NCBI GenBank assembly: GCA_002294285.1
Contig: DBFL01000057.1
Coordinates: 40,185 to 83,659 of the forward strand
Length of the DNA: 43,475 nucleotides
Direction of reading: 5' to 3'
DNA from: Candidatus Neomicrothrix sp. UBA881
GTDB taxonomy: Bacteria > Actinomycetota > Acidimicrobiia > Acidimicrobiales > MedAcidi-G1
Both the position numbers and the translations under genes were made by a program. Below are positions 24,220 through 33,287 of the stretch, in pieces (the stretch's first letter is position 1; every line of letters starts with the position of its first letter). The notes under the pieces were generated by a model, which did no database searches, was not told the DNA's origin, and saw nothing but the letters and a program-made list of their open reading frames with translations.

Positions 24220-24870
24220 TCAAACATCTACTACTGAACCCCCAGAGAGATTTACAACTCTTGTTGAAAGGTTTAAAACACGATCTAAGTCATGAGAAGC
24301 AACAATTACTGTAGCCCCAGCCTTTACTGATTCTTTAATAAGTTCATCCACAATTTCCCTACCAGCCTGATCAAGTCCCGCATGCGGTTCATCCAAAAGC
24401 CACAAACTCGGCCTACGAACTATAAAAACTGCTAAGGATGCTCTTCGTTTTTGTCCCACTGATAAAGATCTAACTTTTTGACTTTGAAGTTTGCTGTTTA
24501 AATCCATTCTTTTCAAAGCCCATGAAATACGGTTTTCAATTTCTGACTTTTCAACTCCTGCAATCTGAGTCCAAAAAACAATATTTTCCAGAACCGTCAG
24601 ATCTCCATAAAGACCAGTGCCATGTGAAAGAAGTCCGGCTTTTTTCCTGATTTCAGTTCTTTCTGACCATAGATCATGCCCCATTACCGAACCGTTTCCC
24701 TCTTTTGGCTGTATGAGTCCTGCACACAGGTGGAGCAAGGTTGTTTTTCCGGCTCCATTAGGGCCTTTGACAAAAATTATTTCACCAGCTTCAACATGAA
24801 GATCAACCCCTGTTAAAGCTGGAAAACCTTCCAGAAGAGCCACTAAGCCATCAAGTTTTACAACAGACAC
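24220..24870 (-). CDS. ccmA: CcmA heme exporter ATPase
   Basis: A 216-residue ABC ATPase, first gene of the ccm operon. Walker A GPNGAGKTT lies at residues 36-44, the signature LSVGQKRR at about 137, and Walker B LWLLDEPHAGLD near 155. CcmA and CcmB use ATP to release heme-loaded CcmE from CcmC. The GTG start is supported by a TACCGT -10 element six bases upstream. Only 46 bases separate it from the divergent lipoprotein gene. Confidence 0.94.
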   Translation of the reverse strand: MSVVKLDGLVALLEGFPALTGVDLHVEAGEIIFVKGPNGAGKTTLLHLCAGLIQPKEGNGSVMGHDLWSERTEIRKKAGLLSHGTGLYGDLTVLENIVFWTQIAGVEKSEIENRISWALKRMDLNSKLQSQKVRSLSVGQKRRASLAVFIVRRPSLWLLDEPHAGLDQAGREIVDELIKESVKAGATVIVASHDLDRVLNLSTRVVNLSGGSVVDV

Positions 24871-24876
24871 GAGCCC

Positions 24877-24882
24877 ACGGTA
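24877..24882 (-). promoter_or_regulatory. -10 element (TACCGT) for the leaderless ccm operon
   Basis: On the minus strand TACCGT ends six bases before the ccmA GTG. No Shine-Dalgarno sequence is present, so the whole ccm operon appears to start on a leaderless mRNA. Confidence 0.5.
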
Positions 24883-24904
24883 GCGCCAGATCGACTCTGC
24901 CCCC

Positions 24905-24910
24905 TAACCT
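24905..24910 (+). promoter_or_regulatory. -10 element (TAACCT) for the leaderless lipoprotein gene
   Basis: TAACCT ends six bases before the GTG at 24917. With the ccmA signal it makes a compact divergent promoter pair, the two elements facing away from each other 22 bases apart. Confidence 0.5.
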
Positions 24911-24916
24911 TGTCTT

Positions 24917-25498
24917 GTGTTTAAATTAATCTCTTTTCGAAAGAGAAAAAGCAATTTTTCAGCTTTGTTTTTGTCTGCAGTTTTTTTTGCCGTTGCCTGT
25001 TCGGAAACAACTGAAGAAGTTAGCCAAACCGCACAGGTCAACACTACAACCAGCGCTGTTGAAGTGAAGCCAACAGTAACTTCAAAATCTGTGCCTGACT
25101 GGATAGGAGAAGTCGTTAATGTGCACAATCTCTCGTCAAACGACTGCTTTAATCATTACTCCTGGACCAACACAGAGCGCTTAGTCGAGATCGACACAAA
25201 AGTTCCATGTGAAGGACCGCACCAGCATGAAATTTTTCTCAGAGTCGAACACCCAGCTGGAGCTGGAGCTCCTTGGCCGGGAGATCAGGAGATGCAAACT
25301 TTTGCGACTTCGGTTTGCTACGAAGAATTTGAAAATTTTGTTGGAGAAATTTACGAATTATCTGAACTTGAATTAGGTTTTCTGACTCCAAACCGAACAA
25401 ACTTTGAAGACCCCAAAGCTCGCTTCAGGGGAATTCACTGTTATGTATTTAAAAATGATGAGGAGCTTATAGGCACAGCTCGTGGTTCTAAGGAATAA
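24917..25498 (+). CDS. Septum-formation-type lipoprotein
   Basis: A 193-residue lipoprotein. The signal ends FAVAC with Cys28 as the acylation site, followed by a Ser/Thr-rich linker. The outside domain resembles the actinobacterial Septum_form family: NDCFNHY, a VPCEGPHQHEIF motif, CYEEFENFVG and a terminal FRGIHCYVF, suggesting two disulfides. The family name comes from a link to septation, but the molecular role is unknown. The GTG start fits the -10 element upstream. A small membrane protein gene follows after two bases. Confidence 0.82.
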   Translation: MFKLISFRKRKSNFSALFLSAVFFAVACSETTEEVSQTAQVNTTTSAVEVKPTVTSKSVPDWIGEVVNVHNLSSNDCFNHYSWTNTERLVEIDTKVPCEGPHQHEIFLRVEHPAGAGAPWPGDQEMQTFATSVCYEEFENFVGEIYELSELELGFLTPNRTNFEDPKARFRGIHCYVFKNDEELIGTARGSKE

Positions 25499-25500
25499 AA

Positions 25501-25767
25501 ATGAAAAACTCGGATGATTTAAATTCACTTGAAATACGTCGCAAACAAGCCTCCATTATCGCCAATACAGGTAGGAAGATTGGGTACTCGATTTTTTTCC
25601 TTTCTCTCATAATCTTCGCTATAGGGCTTACTGTCGAATTCACTAATCTGGTGGCCACGACTTTAGTTGCTCTTTTGATAGCAGGATCTGTAGTTTTAGC
25701 GCCATCAATTTTGCTGCACTATGCAGTTAGAGGCGCGGAAAAAGATGAAAGAGAACAAAACCGATAG
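25501..25767 (+). CDS. Small two-helix membrane protein, unknown function
   Basis: An 88-residue protein with a polar N-terminus (residues 1-26), two hydrophobic helices (about 28-46 and 50-72) and a charged C-terminus. Both ends would face the same side of the membrane. The ATG starts two bases after the stop of the septum-formation-type lipoprotein gene, so they are very likely translated together and may work together. AAGGAA before the start is the likely ribosome-binding site. No family was recognised. Confidence 0.75.
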   Translation: MKNSDDLNSLEIRRKQASIIANTGRKIGYSIFFLSLIIFAIGLTVEFTNLVATTLVALLIAGSVVLAPSILLHYAVRGAEKDEREQNR

Positions 25768-25779
25768 TTCCAATTCAAA

Positions 25780-26277
25780 CTATGATTCCTCCAACTTGAT
25801 AGGAGAAATATCGATCGGTTCAGAAGGAAGATCTCCCGAAACTATCGGAGTTATATGTTCTCTAAGCAAGGTAGGTAATACCGGTTCGTCTGACTCAAGA
25901 AGGTCACCTACATCCCACCATTTCGCACCTAAAAAGGCAGCTGCTTCTAAGGCTTCTAAATGCTTAGGTTGGTATTCACCTCCTTCACACCATGCAACAT
26001 GGATTTTTTCATAACTGTCGAAGAAATAACCACCAAAGGTGAATTGCACATGTTGAGTCCATATAACAGGTCCCATATCAATAGACTCAATGCCTGTTTC
26101 TTCATAAAGTTCACGAGCTGCGGCAACAGCACTATCTTCTCCTCTGCTTACACCTCCACCTGGGATTTCCCACCACGGATCTTTGAAAGGATCTATAGGA
26201 TCTTCAGCATTAACGAGGAAAATTCTTTTTTGGCTATCAAGAAGAACAACCCGAGCTGCGTTACGTTTAAGAAACAA
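25780..26277 (-). CDS. Nudix hydrolase
   Basis: A 165-residue Nudix-fold protein with a complete Nudix box at residues 41-63: it begins GGVSRGE, continues REL at 55-57 and ends EETGI. It would hydrolyse a nucleoside diphosphate linked to another moiety; the substrate class cannot be told. The protein has no signal peptide. The likely start is TTG at 26277 with AGGT about five bases upstream. It shares strand with the Fur-type gene 15 bases upstream and converges on the two-helix protein gene. Confidence 0.88.
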   Translation of the reverse strand: MFLKRNAARVVLLDSQKRIFLVNAEDPIDPFKDPWWEIPGGGVSRGEDSAVAAARELYEETGIESIDMGPVIWTQHVQFTFGGYFFDSYEKIHVAWCEGGEYQPKHLEALEAAAFLGAKWWDVGDLLESDEPVLPTLLREHITPIVSGDLPSEPIDISPIKLEES

Positions 26278-26292
26278 AATTACCTGCTATTT

Positions 26293-26748
26293 CTAGGAAC
26301 ACTTTTGACAACGGCCTTGTAAGTCCAACGTGTGACCTTCAACTAAAAATCCCTTTTTCGTTAATTCTGCTTCCAGTTCAAGGATCTCTTTTTCGAAATA
26401 CTCAGGCACCTCAACGTCCTCAATGCTCCCACAAATCGAACATACGAAATGATGGTGGTGTCCAATTATTGAATCGTCTAGTTCAAAACGGTTATGGTCA
26501 TTACCTGAGGCTAAACGCTTCACAACACCAGCTTCTACGAGTTCCGTCGCATTTCGGTAAACAGAACTCTGTGCCAAATCGTTTTCCCCTTTGAAAGCCA
26601 AAACTTCATCAAGTGTCAAAGGTCTTCCCGCCTTTGCCAAAACTTCTACAATTGCTTTACGAGATTTGCTGTAACGCATACCAGCTGCTCTTAGTCTTCT
26701 AGACGCTAAAAGATGCAGCTCATCGCTCATTTTCGGTTCTAGTGCCAC
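26293..26748 (-). CDS. Fur-family metalloregulator
   Basis: A 151-residue Fur/Zur/PerR-type repressor. The winged helix spans residues 15-90 (GMRYSKSRKAIVEVL, SSVYRNATELVEAGVV). HHHHFVCSICG at 97-107 holds metal-site histidines and the Cys103/Cys106 pair, completed by Cys147/Cys150 in RCQKC as a structural zinc site. It may sense zinc or iron, which sequence alone does not settle. The GTG at 26748 is chosen over the ATG at 26730 because TAAACT ends six bases before it. Confidence 0.88.
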   Translation of the reverse strand: MALEPKMSDELHLLASRRLRAAGMRYSKSRKAIVEVLAKAGRPLTLDEVLAFKGENDLAQSSVYRNATELVEAGVVKRLASGNDHNRFELDDSIIGHHHHFVCSICGSIEDVEVPEYFEKEILELEAELTKKGFLVEGHTLDLQGRCQKCS

Positions 26749-26754
26749 ATCAAG

Positions 26755-26760
26755 AGTTTA
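26755..26760 (-). promoter_or_regulatory. -10 element (TAAACT) for the leaderless Fur-type gene
   Basis: Minus-strand TAAACT ends six bases before the GTG at 26748. This decides the start in favour of the longer form. Confidence 0.45.
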
Positions 26761-26829
26761 GGTCGACATTCTCAAGCTAAATTCAATAAAACTTCAAAAA
26801 TTCTATTTCATTGCGCTACGGTCATACTT

Positions 26830-27867
26830 ATGAAGATTGACGGCGGCCTAGGAGCCGCATTCCCAACCTCGCTGGAAGGTGGATTCCAGCCAATTATTGA
26901 CTCTGCAAAACAACTTGAAGCCAAAGGATATTCAGGTGCATGGACTGCAGAAACAAGTCACGACCCATTCTTTCCTCATATGATCGCCGCAGAACATACT
27001 GAAAGAATAGAACTAGGAACCTCAATTGCTGTAGCGTTTGCGCGCAACCCAATGATTCTCGCAAATATTGGTTATGACTTGCAGAACTACAGTAAGGGAC
27101 GTTTCATCCTTGGACTTGGAACTCAAATAAAGCCACACATAACTAAAAGATTTTCTATGGAATGGTCAAAGCCCGCAGCTCGGATGCGAGAAATGGTTGC
27201 TGCAATTCGGGCAATCTGGGACTCTTGGCAGGATGGTTCAAAATTAGACTTCCGAGGCGACTTTTACACACATACGCTAATGTCACCTTTTTTCAATCCG
27301 GGACCTAGTAGCTACGGTCACCCTAAAATATTTATCTCCGCAGTTGGCCCTCTGATGTCGGAAGTTGCCGGAGAGGTGTGTGATGGAATCATCTGCCATG
27401 CTTTCAGCACTGAACGCTACTTAAAGGAAGTCACTATTCCGGCAGTGCAACGCGGTTTAGACAAAGCAGGGCGAAGCTTAGATTCTTTCGAAATTGTTGG
27501 ACCTGGCTTTGTGGTAACCGGAAAAGATGAAAAAACCATCGAAAATTCTGCGGCAGCTATTCGTCAACAGATAGCTTTCTACGGTTCCACACCTGCGTAT
27601 CGTCCAGTTCTTGACCTTCATGGCTGGGGTGACGCTCAAGATGAACTTAACAGAATGTCAAAAGAAGGCGCATGGCAAGAAATGGGCACAATTATCGATG
27701 ATGAAATGTTGCAAACCTTCGCAGTTGTCGGAGAACCTGAAAAGATAGCTCCAGGTGTTATTGAAAGATACGGCGATGTTGTCGACAGAATGGCCTTTTA
27801 CTCGCTTGGATCATCTAGTGATTCTTCCATGTGGGATCAAATAGCTGCAGACTTTTCAGCTGCATAA
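26830..27867 (+). CDS. F420-dependent LLM-class oxidoreductase (TIGR03617-like)
   Basis: A 345-residue luciferase-like TIM barrel. The N-terminus has YSGAWTAETSHDPFFP and IELGTSIAVAFARNP, the GRFILGLGTQIKPHI phosphate-binding-type stretch follows, and KIFISAVGP and the C-terminal DRMAFYSL region fit the TIGR03617 branch typical of F420-making actinobacteria. It probably uses reduced F420 to reduce an unknown substrate. TACGGT stands seven bases before the ATG. It is divergent from the Fur-type gene and precedes fumarase by 58 bases. Confidence 0.88.
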   Translation: MKIDGGLGAAFPTSLEGGFQPIIDSAKQLEAKGYSGAWTAETSHDPFFPHMIAAEHTERIELGTSIAVAFARNPMILANIGYDLQNYSKGRFILGLGTQIKPHITKRFSMEWSKPAARMREMVAAIRAIWDSWQDGSKLDFRGDFYTHTLMSPFFNPGPSSYGHPKIFISAVGPLMSEVAGEVCDGIICHAFSTERYLKEVTIPAVQRGLDKAGRSLDSFEIVGPGFVVTGKDEKTIENSAAAIRQQIAFYGSTPAYRPVLDLHGWGDAQDELNRMSKEGAWQEMGTIIDDEMLQTFAVVGEPEKIAPGVIERYGDVVDRMAFYSLGSSSDSSMWDQIAADFSAA

Positions 27868-27925
27868 GACAAATATCGCCTTTTAATCAACTGACTATTA
27901 CCTCATGAAGAGGTAGTTTGGAGAT

Positions 27926-29584
27926 ATGGCAGAAGAACAACACCCAGAATTTGAATACACAGACCTTCTTCCTCTTTTAAGCGACCCTTATGAGACAACA
28001 GAATTCAAATATTTGGGAAATTCAGGAGTATCAACTTTAGAAGGACCTGATGGTAGAAATTTTCTTAAAGTTGAACGAGAAGCCATACGACTCCTAACCT
28101 CAACAGCCATGCGCGACATAGCGCACTTATTCCGCTCTAGTCATCTATCACAACTGGCTGAAATACTAAAAGATCCAGAATCTTCAGAAAACGATCGTTT
28201 CGTAGCACTTGAGCTGCTTCATAACGCAAATATCTCCGCTGGAGGTGTACTGCCTTCTTGCCAAGATACTGGTACCGCTCTTATCGCTGCTAAAAAAGGA
28301 CAGCAGGTTCTGACCGAGATAGATGACAAGAAAGCTATTTCCGAAGGTGTTTATGACACCTACACGACTTCAAACCTTAGATACTCTCAACTTGCTCCCT
28401 TAGATATGTTCACCGAGAGCAATACCGGAACAAATTTACCTGCACAGATAGAAATTGAAGCCGTTCCAGGTGACTCGTACAAATTTCTTTTTATGGCAAA
28501 GGGAGGCGGATCGGCTAACAAAAGTTTTCTCTTTCAAGAGACTCGAGCTTTATTAGAACCCGATCGCTTAATCGGTTTTCTTGATGAAAAATTGCGAACC
28601 TTGGGAACTGCAGCATGCCCGCCGTACCACTTGGCGGTCGTGATTGGTGGAACTTCTGCAGAATTCAATCTGAAGGTGGCAAAATATGCCTCCGCCCGCT
28701 ATTTGGATCATCTACCAACTGAGGGAAGCGAAAGCGGACATGGGTTTCGGGATCTTGAATGGGAGCAGAAAATTTTAGATTTGACACGAGAATTTGGCAT
28801 AGGCGCTCAATTTGGTGGCAAATATTTCTGTCATGATGTAAGAGTTATTCGACTTCCCCGCCATGCAGCATCAAACCCTGTAGGTGTAGCCGTTTCATGT
28901 TCGGCTGACAGACAGGCTTTAGGCAAGATAACATCTGATGGCATTTTTTTAGAGCAACTTGAAGAAGATCCGGCACGTTTCCTGCCTGAAACACTTGAAG
29001 ATGAACTCTCAGGCAATGTCGTCCCAATCGATTTAAACAGACCTATGGAAGAAATAAGGTCCGAATTAAGCAAATACCCTGTTAAGACACGCTTGGCGTT
29101 GACCGGAACTTTAGTAGTGGCAAGAGACGTTGCCCATGCGGCTATCGCTAAGCGCATAGATTCTGGTGAGCCAATGCCTGAATACCTTGTAGATCATCCG
29201 GTCTACTATGCAGGTCCAGCGAAAACTCCTGAAGGCTACGCTTCAGGTTCATTTGGTCCAACTACTGCAGGCCGTATGGACACATACGTAGAAAAGTTCC
29301 AATCTAAAGGAGCGAGCCTAGTTATGCTTGCCAAAGGTAACCGTTCACAACAGGTTTCTGATTCTTGTTCTCTGCATGGTGGTTTCTATCTTGGCTCTAT
29401 AGGTGGACCTGCTGCGCGCTTAACAACTGAATCAATTCGCAAAGTAGAGGTCATTGACTACCCAGAGCTGGGCATGGAAGCTGTATGGAAAATAGAAGTT
29501 GAAAATTTTCCCGCCTTTATTGTGATGGATGACAAGGGTGGTGATTTCTTTTCAGAAGTTTCAACACCGGTGAAACTCACCTAA
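27926..29584 (+). CDS. Class I (4Fe-4S) fumarate hydratase
   Basis: A 552-residue class I fumarase of the FumA/FumB type that interconverts fumarate and malate in the TCA cycle. The three cysteines that hold the oxygen-sensitive 4Fe-4S cluster are Cys112 in LPSCQDTGT, Cys231 in ACPPYH and Cys325 in [18 protein letters not shown] and [18 protein letters not shown] are further hallmarks of the alpha and beta regions, both fused here. GGAG precedes the ATG. The stop overlaps the convergent dehalogenase gene by four bases (CTAA). Confidence 0.95.
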   Translation: MAEEQHPEFEYTDLLPLLSDPYETTEFKYLGNSGVSTLEGPDGRNFLKVEREAIRLLTSTAMRDIAHLFRSSHLSQLAEILKDPESSENDRFVALELLHNANISAGGVLPSCQDTGTALIAAKKGQQVLTEIDDKKAISEGVYDTYTTSNLRYSQLAPLDMFTESNTGTNLPAQIEIEAVPGDSYKFLFMAKGGGSANKSFLFQETRALLEPDRLIGFLDEKLRTLGTAACPPYHLAVVIGGTSAEFNLKVAKYASARYLDHLPTEGSESGHGFRDLEWEQKILDLTREFGIGAQFGGKYFCHDVRVIRLPRHAASNPVGVAVSCSADRQALGKITSDGIFLEQLEEDPARFLPETLEDELSGNVVPIDLNRPMEEIRSELSKYPVKTRLALTGTLVVARDVAHAAIAKRIDSGEPMPEYLVDHPVYYAGPAKTPEGYASGSFGPTTAGRMDTYVEKFQSKGASLVMLAKGNRSQQVSDSCSLHGGFYLGSIGGPAARLTTESIRKVEVIDYPELGMEAVWKIEVENFPAFIVMDDKGGDFFSEVSTPVKLT

Positions 29585-30456
29585 ATACTTGAATACCAAG
29601 AAGCCAATGCCTCCCCTATCTCTTCAGGTGAGTCTTCCTGAATAAAATGGTTTCCGGCTACGGTAACTTCTGTTTGGTTTTGCCATTTGCGACAAAACTC
29701 CCTTTGTTGGCCTCCTAATATGGCTCCAGGTTCTGCGTTTATAAATAACTTTGGAAATGATGACTCCGTCATAAATTTTGCGTAAGAGGAGACTATTTCT
29801 GTTACGTCTTCAGGAAAACCCTCGATTGGGATTTCTCGTGGCCAAGTAAGAGTAGGTCGTCGTGTTTCGCCGGGTTCTACAAAAGGACGCCTATATTCAG
29901 CCATCTCTTCTTCTTCTAAATCCCTTAGGATCGCTGATGGTAGAACTCCTTCAACAAATAGATTTTTTTCTAAAACCATCTCCTCTCCGGATTCAGAACG
30001 AAAACCTTGAAAAATTCCGCGGGCATTCTCTGGCCAGTCGTTCCAAGATTCAAAAGGTTTCACTATTGCCTCCATGTAACAAACGCCCTTTACAGAATCT
30101 GGGTTTTGCATAGACCAGTCAAAACCAAGAGCTGATCCCCAATCATGAATTACGAACGTTACGTCCGAGGTAACTCCAATTTGGTCCAGCAACTCAAAAA
30201 GATATTGTCGATGCTCTATATACCGGTAAGAACCAGCATCTGTATTGTCTAGTTTTTCTGAGTCCCCCTGACCGATCAAATCAGGCGCAATGCATCTTCC
30301 CATTTGGGATACAAAAGGGATGATGTTTCTCCATAAATAAGATGAAGTTGGATTGCCATGCAGGAAAACGATCGGATCACCCTCACCGATCTCCACATAG
30401 GACATTTTTTTACCGAAAATTTCTATACTCTTTTTTTTGATATCTTCAACTGCCAC
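29581..30456 (-). CDS. Haloalkane dehalogenase, HLD-II type
   Basis: A 291-residue alpha/beta hydrolase that should cleave carbon-halogen bonds of haloalkanes to alcohols. The HLD-II catalytic pentad is visible: nucleophile Asp105 and halide-binding Trp106 in IHDWGSAL, Asn35 in [12 protein letters not shown], acid Glu129 in YMEAIV, and His270 in GNHFIQED. No signal peptide is present. AGGAGG lies four bases before the GTG start. Renilla-type luciferases share this fold and pentad, so the assignment rests on the bacterial context. A second, HLD-I-like dehalogenase lies at 38080. Confidence 0.88.
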   Translation of the reverse strand: MAVEDIKKKSIEIFGKKMSYVEIGEGDPIVFLHGNPTSSYLWRNIIPFVSQMGRCIAPDLIGQGDSEKLDNTDAGSYRYIEHRQYLFELLDQIGVTSDVTFVIHDWGSALGFDWSMQNPDSVKGVCYMEAIVKPFESWNDWPENARGIFQGFRSESGEEMVLEKNLFVEGVLPSAILRDLEEEEMAEYRRPFVEPGETRRPTLTWPREIPIEGFPEDVTEIVSSYAKFMTESSFPKLFINAEPGAILGGQQREFCRKWQNQTEVTVAGNHFIQEDSPEEIGEALASWYSSI

Positions 30457-30509
30457 AAATCCTCCTAAAACCTTTCAATAAGCTAGTGGAACAGTCAGGT
30501 CAAAAAAAA

Positions 30510-31280
30510 TCATTTCGGCAAGGGAACTACAATTGGTCCTTCTTTATCTTCAATGATTCTTACACGTGCACCATAGTGAAGGGAGACCAACGGCTCTGTT
30601 AGGACTTCTTCTGCGGACCCTTCAGCAACAATCTTTCCCTCTACAAGCATCGCTAGATGCTCGCTGTATCTACCTGCAAGAGTTAGATCATGCATAGTTG
30701 ACAGAACTGATAAGTTCCTGTCGAATCTCAACTGATTGATAAGTTCTAGCGTTTCTTGCTGGTGACCCATATCTAGAGCTGTTGTTGGTTCATCCAGTAA
30801 CAACACTGGGCAATCCTGTGCTAGTGCCCTTGCAACCACAACACGTTGTTTCTCACCTCCTGAGAGTGTCCCTACAAACCTGTCTACTAGGTGTAAAGCG
30901 TCTAAAGATTTCAGTGCTAATACTGCAGCGTTGATGTCTTGTTCTCTTTCGGATTCGAAAAATCCCAAATGCGAGATTCTCCCCAACAAGACATAATCCA
31001 TAACTCTCATCCCCATTGGAATAATCGGTTTCTGTGAAACAACAGCAACAGACTTCGCTAATTGTCTGTGGTTTAGTTCCTCGATATTTTTGCCGACAAT
31101 CTTTATGGTTCCCGATGATTCAATAATTCCACCCGATGCTCTTATCAAAGTACTCTTACCCGCACCATTGGGGCCAACAATAGTTGTCCAACCTCCAACC
31201 TCTAATTCAAAGTCAATTCCTTTCAACACTTCGTGGTTTCCAAGAACCACAGAAACATTCTTGCAATCAATCGCCTTCAT
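30510..31280 (-). CDS. btuD: Cobalamin-type ABC importer ATPase
   Basis: A 256-residue ATPase of the heme/siderophore/B12 import type. Walker A GPNGAGKST is at residues 36-44, the signature LSGGEKQR and Walker B VLLLDEPTTALD follow, and the switch histidine lies in STMHDLTLAGR. The ATG at 31280 overlaps the btuC stop by ATGA. Substrate assignment to cobalamin comes from the riboswitch upstream of the operon. It is the last gene of the btuFCD-type operon. Confidence 0.88.
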   Translation of the reverse strand: MKAIDCKNVSVVLGNHEVLKGIDFELEVGGWTTIVGPNGAGKSTLIRASGGIIESSGTIKIVGKNIEELNHRQLAKSVAVVSQKPIIPMGMRVMDYVLLGRISHLGFFESEREQDINAAVLALKSLDALHLVDRFVGTLSGGEKQRVVVARALAQDCPVLLLDEPTTALDMGHQQETLELINQLRFDRNLSVLSTMHDLTLAGRYSEHLAMLVEGKIVAEGSAEEVLTEPLVSLHYGARVRIIEDKEGPIVVPLPK

Positions 31281-32344
31281 GAGTTTTTCCAAGCCGTTCT
31301 TAGAATTACAACAAAGAAAGGTGCACCGAGGAAAGCTGTCACAACTCCAATTGGTATTTCTGCTGGTTGGAGGATTAACCGAGCAACTAAATCAGCTATG
31401 ACTAGAAACGCTCCACCTAAAAAAATCGTCATAGGGATTATGACTCTGTAACTACTTCCAAAAATCAGACGAATTGTGTGTGGTACTATCACACCTACAA
31501 ATCCAATAAGCCCACTTACAGCAACTGCAGCTGCTGTGCCTAGAGAAGCAGCAATTACTGTAATCAAACGCATACGTCTCACATCTAAACCTAAAGAGCC
31601 GGCTTCTTCATCTCCTACGGTCAAAGCATCTAAGCGCCTTCTTGCCAGAAAAATCACAGTGATGCAAATGAGAGTGTAAGGGGCTAGCAGGGTAACCTCA
31701 TCCCAACCAGCTGTTCTTAACTGACCTAAAACAAAGAAATAAACTTGGCGTATAGTTTCTGATTCGCGTTGTTGGACGAATGTTTGAACTGCTGTAAAAA
31801 AACTAGCTACAGCAACTCCAGCTAGAACAAGACTTGTTACTTGGTCCAACATTCCGCGACTTCCACCAACCGTGTATGTCAGAGCTACTGCAATTAGTGC
31901 TCCCGCAAAAGCTGCTAACGGCACAGGGTCAAGAAAGCCTAACCCATCCCCTACGCCTGAAACTATTGCAATCGTTGCTCCAAATCCTGCACCAGCAGCA
32001 ACTCCCAGAAGATAAGGATCTGCTAATGGGTTTCTAAAAACCCCCTGATAGGCACCTCCTGCTGTGGCCAGCATGGAACCCACTAATAGGCCTAAAACCA
32101 CCCTTGGAAGGCGAATTTCAAGAAGTATTGCTTGCTGCCTGGAACTCAAACCTGAATCCAGGTCAACTAAGGGCAACTTGTTCAATAACTCTTCGATGAC
32201 AGCTGTGAAACCGAGATCTGCAGGACCAAAAACTAAACCTGCCAGAGCGGCGGCTGCTACTGAAACTAAAGCAAAGAACAGTTGCGTCTTTTTTAATGAA
32301 GTTGGTTTTACAACGAAATCCTTATCATCAATGAAAGAACTCAC
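31277..32344 (-). CDS. btuC: Cobalamin-type ABC importer permease (FecCD/BtuC)
   Basis: A 355-residue polytopic permease of the BtuC/FecCD family with about ten helices. Hallmarks are LEIRLPRVVLGLLVGSMLA, GGAYQGVFRNPLADPYLLG, and GLIGFVGVIVPHTIRLIFG, the loop region that contacts the ATPase. It forms the pore with a second copy of itself. The likely start is GTG at 32344 with AAGG just upstream, 20 bases after btuF; the exact start is uncertain because the first 20 residues are not conserved. Confidence 0.92.
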   Translation of the reverse strand: MSSFIDDKDFVVKPTSLKKTQLFFALVSVAAAALAGLVFGPADLGFTAVIEELLNKLPLVDLDSGLSSRQQAILLEIRLPRVVLGLLVGSMLATAGGAYQGVFRNPLADPYLLGVAAGAGFGATIAIVSGVGDGLGFLDPVPLAAFAGALIAVALTYTVGGSRGMLDQVTSLVLAGVAVASFFTAVQTFVQQRESETIRQVYFFVLGQLRTAGWDEVTLLAPYTLICITVIFLARRRLDALTVGDEEAGSLGLDVRRMRLITVIAASLGTAAAVAVSGLIGFVGVIVPHTIRLIFGSSYRVIIPMTIFLGGAFLVIADLVARLILQPAEIPIGVVTAFLGAPFFVVILRTAWKNS

Positions 32345-32364
32345 CTTATTTCACTGGCATTTCG

Positions 32365-33237
32365 TTAGCCTAAAATCTTCTCAATTTCGGCACGAACAGA
32401 AGTAAGGAAATCTACTACTCGTGGCCCCCAACGCCCCGAAGTGTCTGTATCTACTGGTATCACTTGACCTGACACTACAGCCGTCATGGAGCCCCAACCT
32501 GGTCTAGCAGCAACAGTTTCAGCAGATTCACCCCAATCGGCATCTCCTAAGAAAATAAGATCTGGATCTGCATCGATTATAAATTCTGCAGATAGCTGCG
32601 GCCATCCAAATCCGCCTTCAATAGCAGGATCAGCAATATTTGAAAGACCAAGAAGCGAATAAAGCTTGCCTAAAAATGTCTTTGAAGTCGGCGAATAAAA
32701 AGTGTTGTCAATTTCATGGTAATAAGAAAGACCATCTCCTAATTTGTTTGAAGATATTTCATCCAAATCTGATTTAATGCTCTCAACTAATTGGTCAGCT
32801 TCTGACTCATGCCCGGTTAATAAGCCCAACTCATTTATTTGTGAATAAGTGTCTTCCATAGAAGATGCTGCCGGTTGAAGTAGAGTTTTAACTCCCAGTG
32901 CCTCAAGTCCTGCAACAAGATCACCTGGGTCATATGAGGCAACTACAAGATCAGGTTGATATTCAGCAATAGATTCAATGTTTGGGGTATATCCAGAAAG
33001 AGATGTCATTGGAGCTTCTTCAGGAAAATTCGATTGATCATCAACCGCGACAACCTGACTACCAGCGCCTATAGCGAATAGTATTTCGGTAGCTGTTGGC
33101 GAAAGAGAAATAATATTCTCTGCGATTTCGATAGAAGAACCGCCTGAAACTGGGACTTGTTCCGTCCCTCCATCAGAAGCACAAGAAATGCCTAAAAGCG
33201 AAAAAACGCTTACCAACAAAAAAAATTTCAACTTCAT
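32365..33237 (-). CDS. btuF: Cobalamin-type substrate-binding lipoprotein (BtuF-like)
   Basis: A 290-residue class III binding protein joined by a long backbone helix. The signal ends LLGISC with Cys19 as the probable lipidation site. IISLSPTATEILFAIGAG, VAVDDQSNFPEEA and IAEYQPDLVVAS are typical of the helical-backbone metal receptor family (BtuF, FhuD, FepB). A strong GGGAGGAGG ribosome-binding site stands upstream. The gene is preceded by a cobalamin riboswitch, so its ligand is most likely cobalamin or a corrinoid. Its ATG overlaps the stop of a 15-codon leader frame. Confidence 0.9.
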   Translation of the reverse strand: MKLKFFLLVSVFSLLGISCASDGGTEQVPVSGGSSIEIAENIISLSPTATEILFAIGAGSQVVAVDDQSNFPEEAPMTSLSGYTPNIESIAEYQPDLVVASYDPGDLVAGLEALGVKTLLQPAASSMEDTYSQINELGLLTGHESEADQLVESIKSDLDEISSNKLGDGLSYYHEIDNTFYSPTSKTFLGKLYSLLGLSNIADPAIEGGFGWPQLSAEFIIDADPDLIFLGDADWGESAETVAARPGWGSMTAVVSGQVIPVDTDTSGRWGPRVVDFLTSVRAEIEKILG

Positions 33238-33281
33238 TTTCCTCCTCCCTTAAAGCACGGTAGAGAAAAGAAAAACTTCAT
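33234..33281 (-). CDS. 15-residue leader ORF coupled to btuF
   Basis: A short frame, MKFFFSLPCFKGGGK, starts nine bases after a strong GAGGAGGAG ribosome-binding site. Its TGA overlaps the btuF ATG as ATGA. The frame differs from that of btuF. The btuF ribosome-binding site lies inside the leader (the Gly-Gly-Gly codons). This arrangement would make btuF translation depend on leader translation, so the riboswitch could control both by hiding the first ribosome-binding site. Expression has not been shown. Confidence 0.55.
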   Translation of the reverse strand: MKFFFSLPCFKGGGK

Positions 33282-33287
33282 TCTTAA

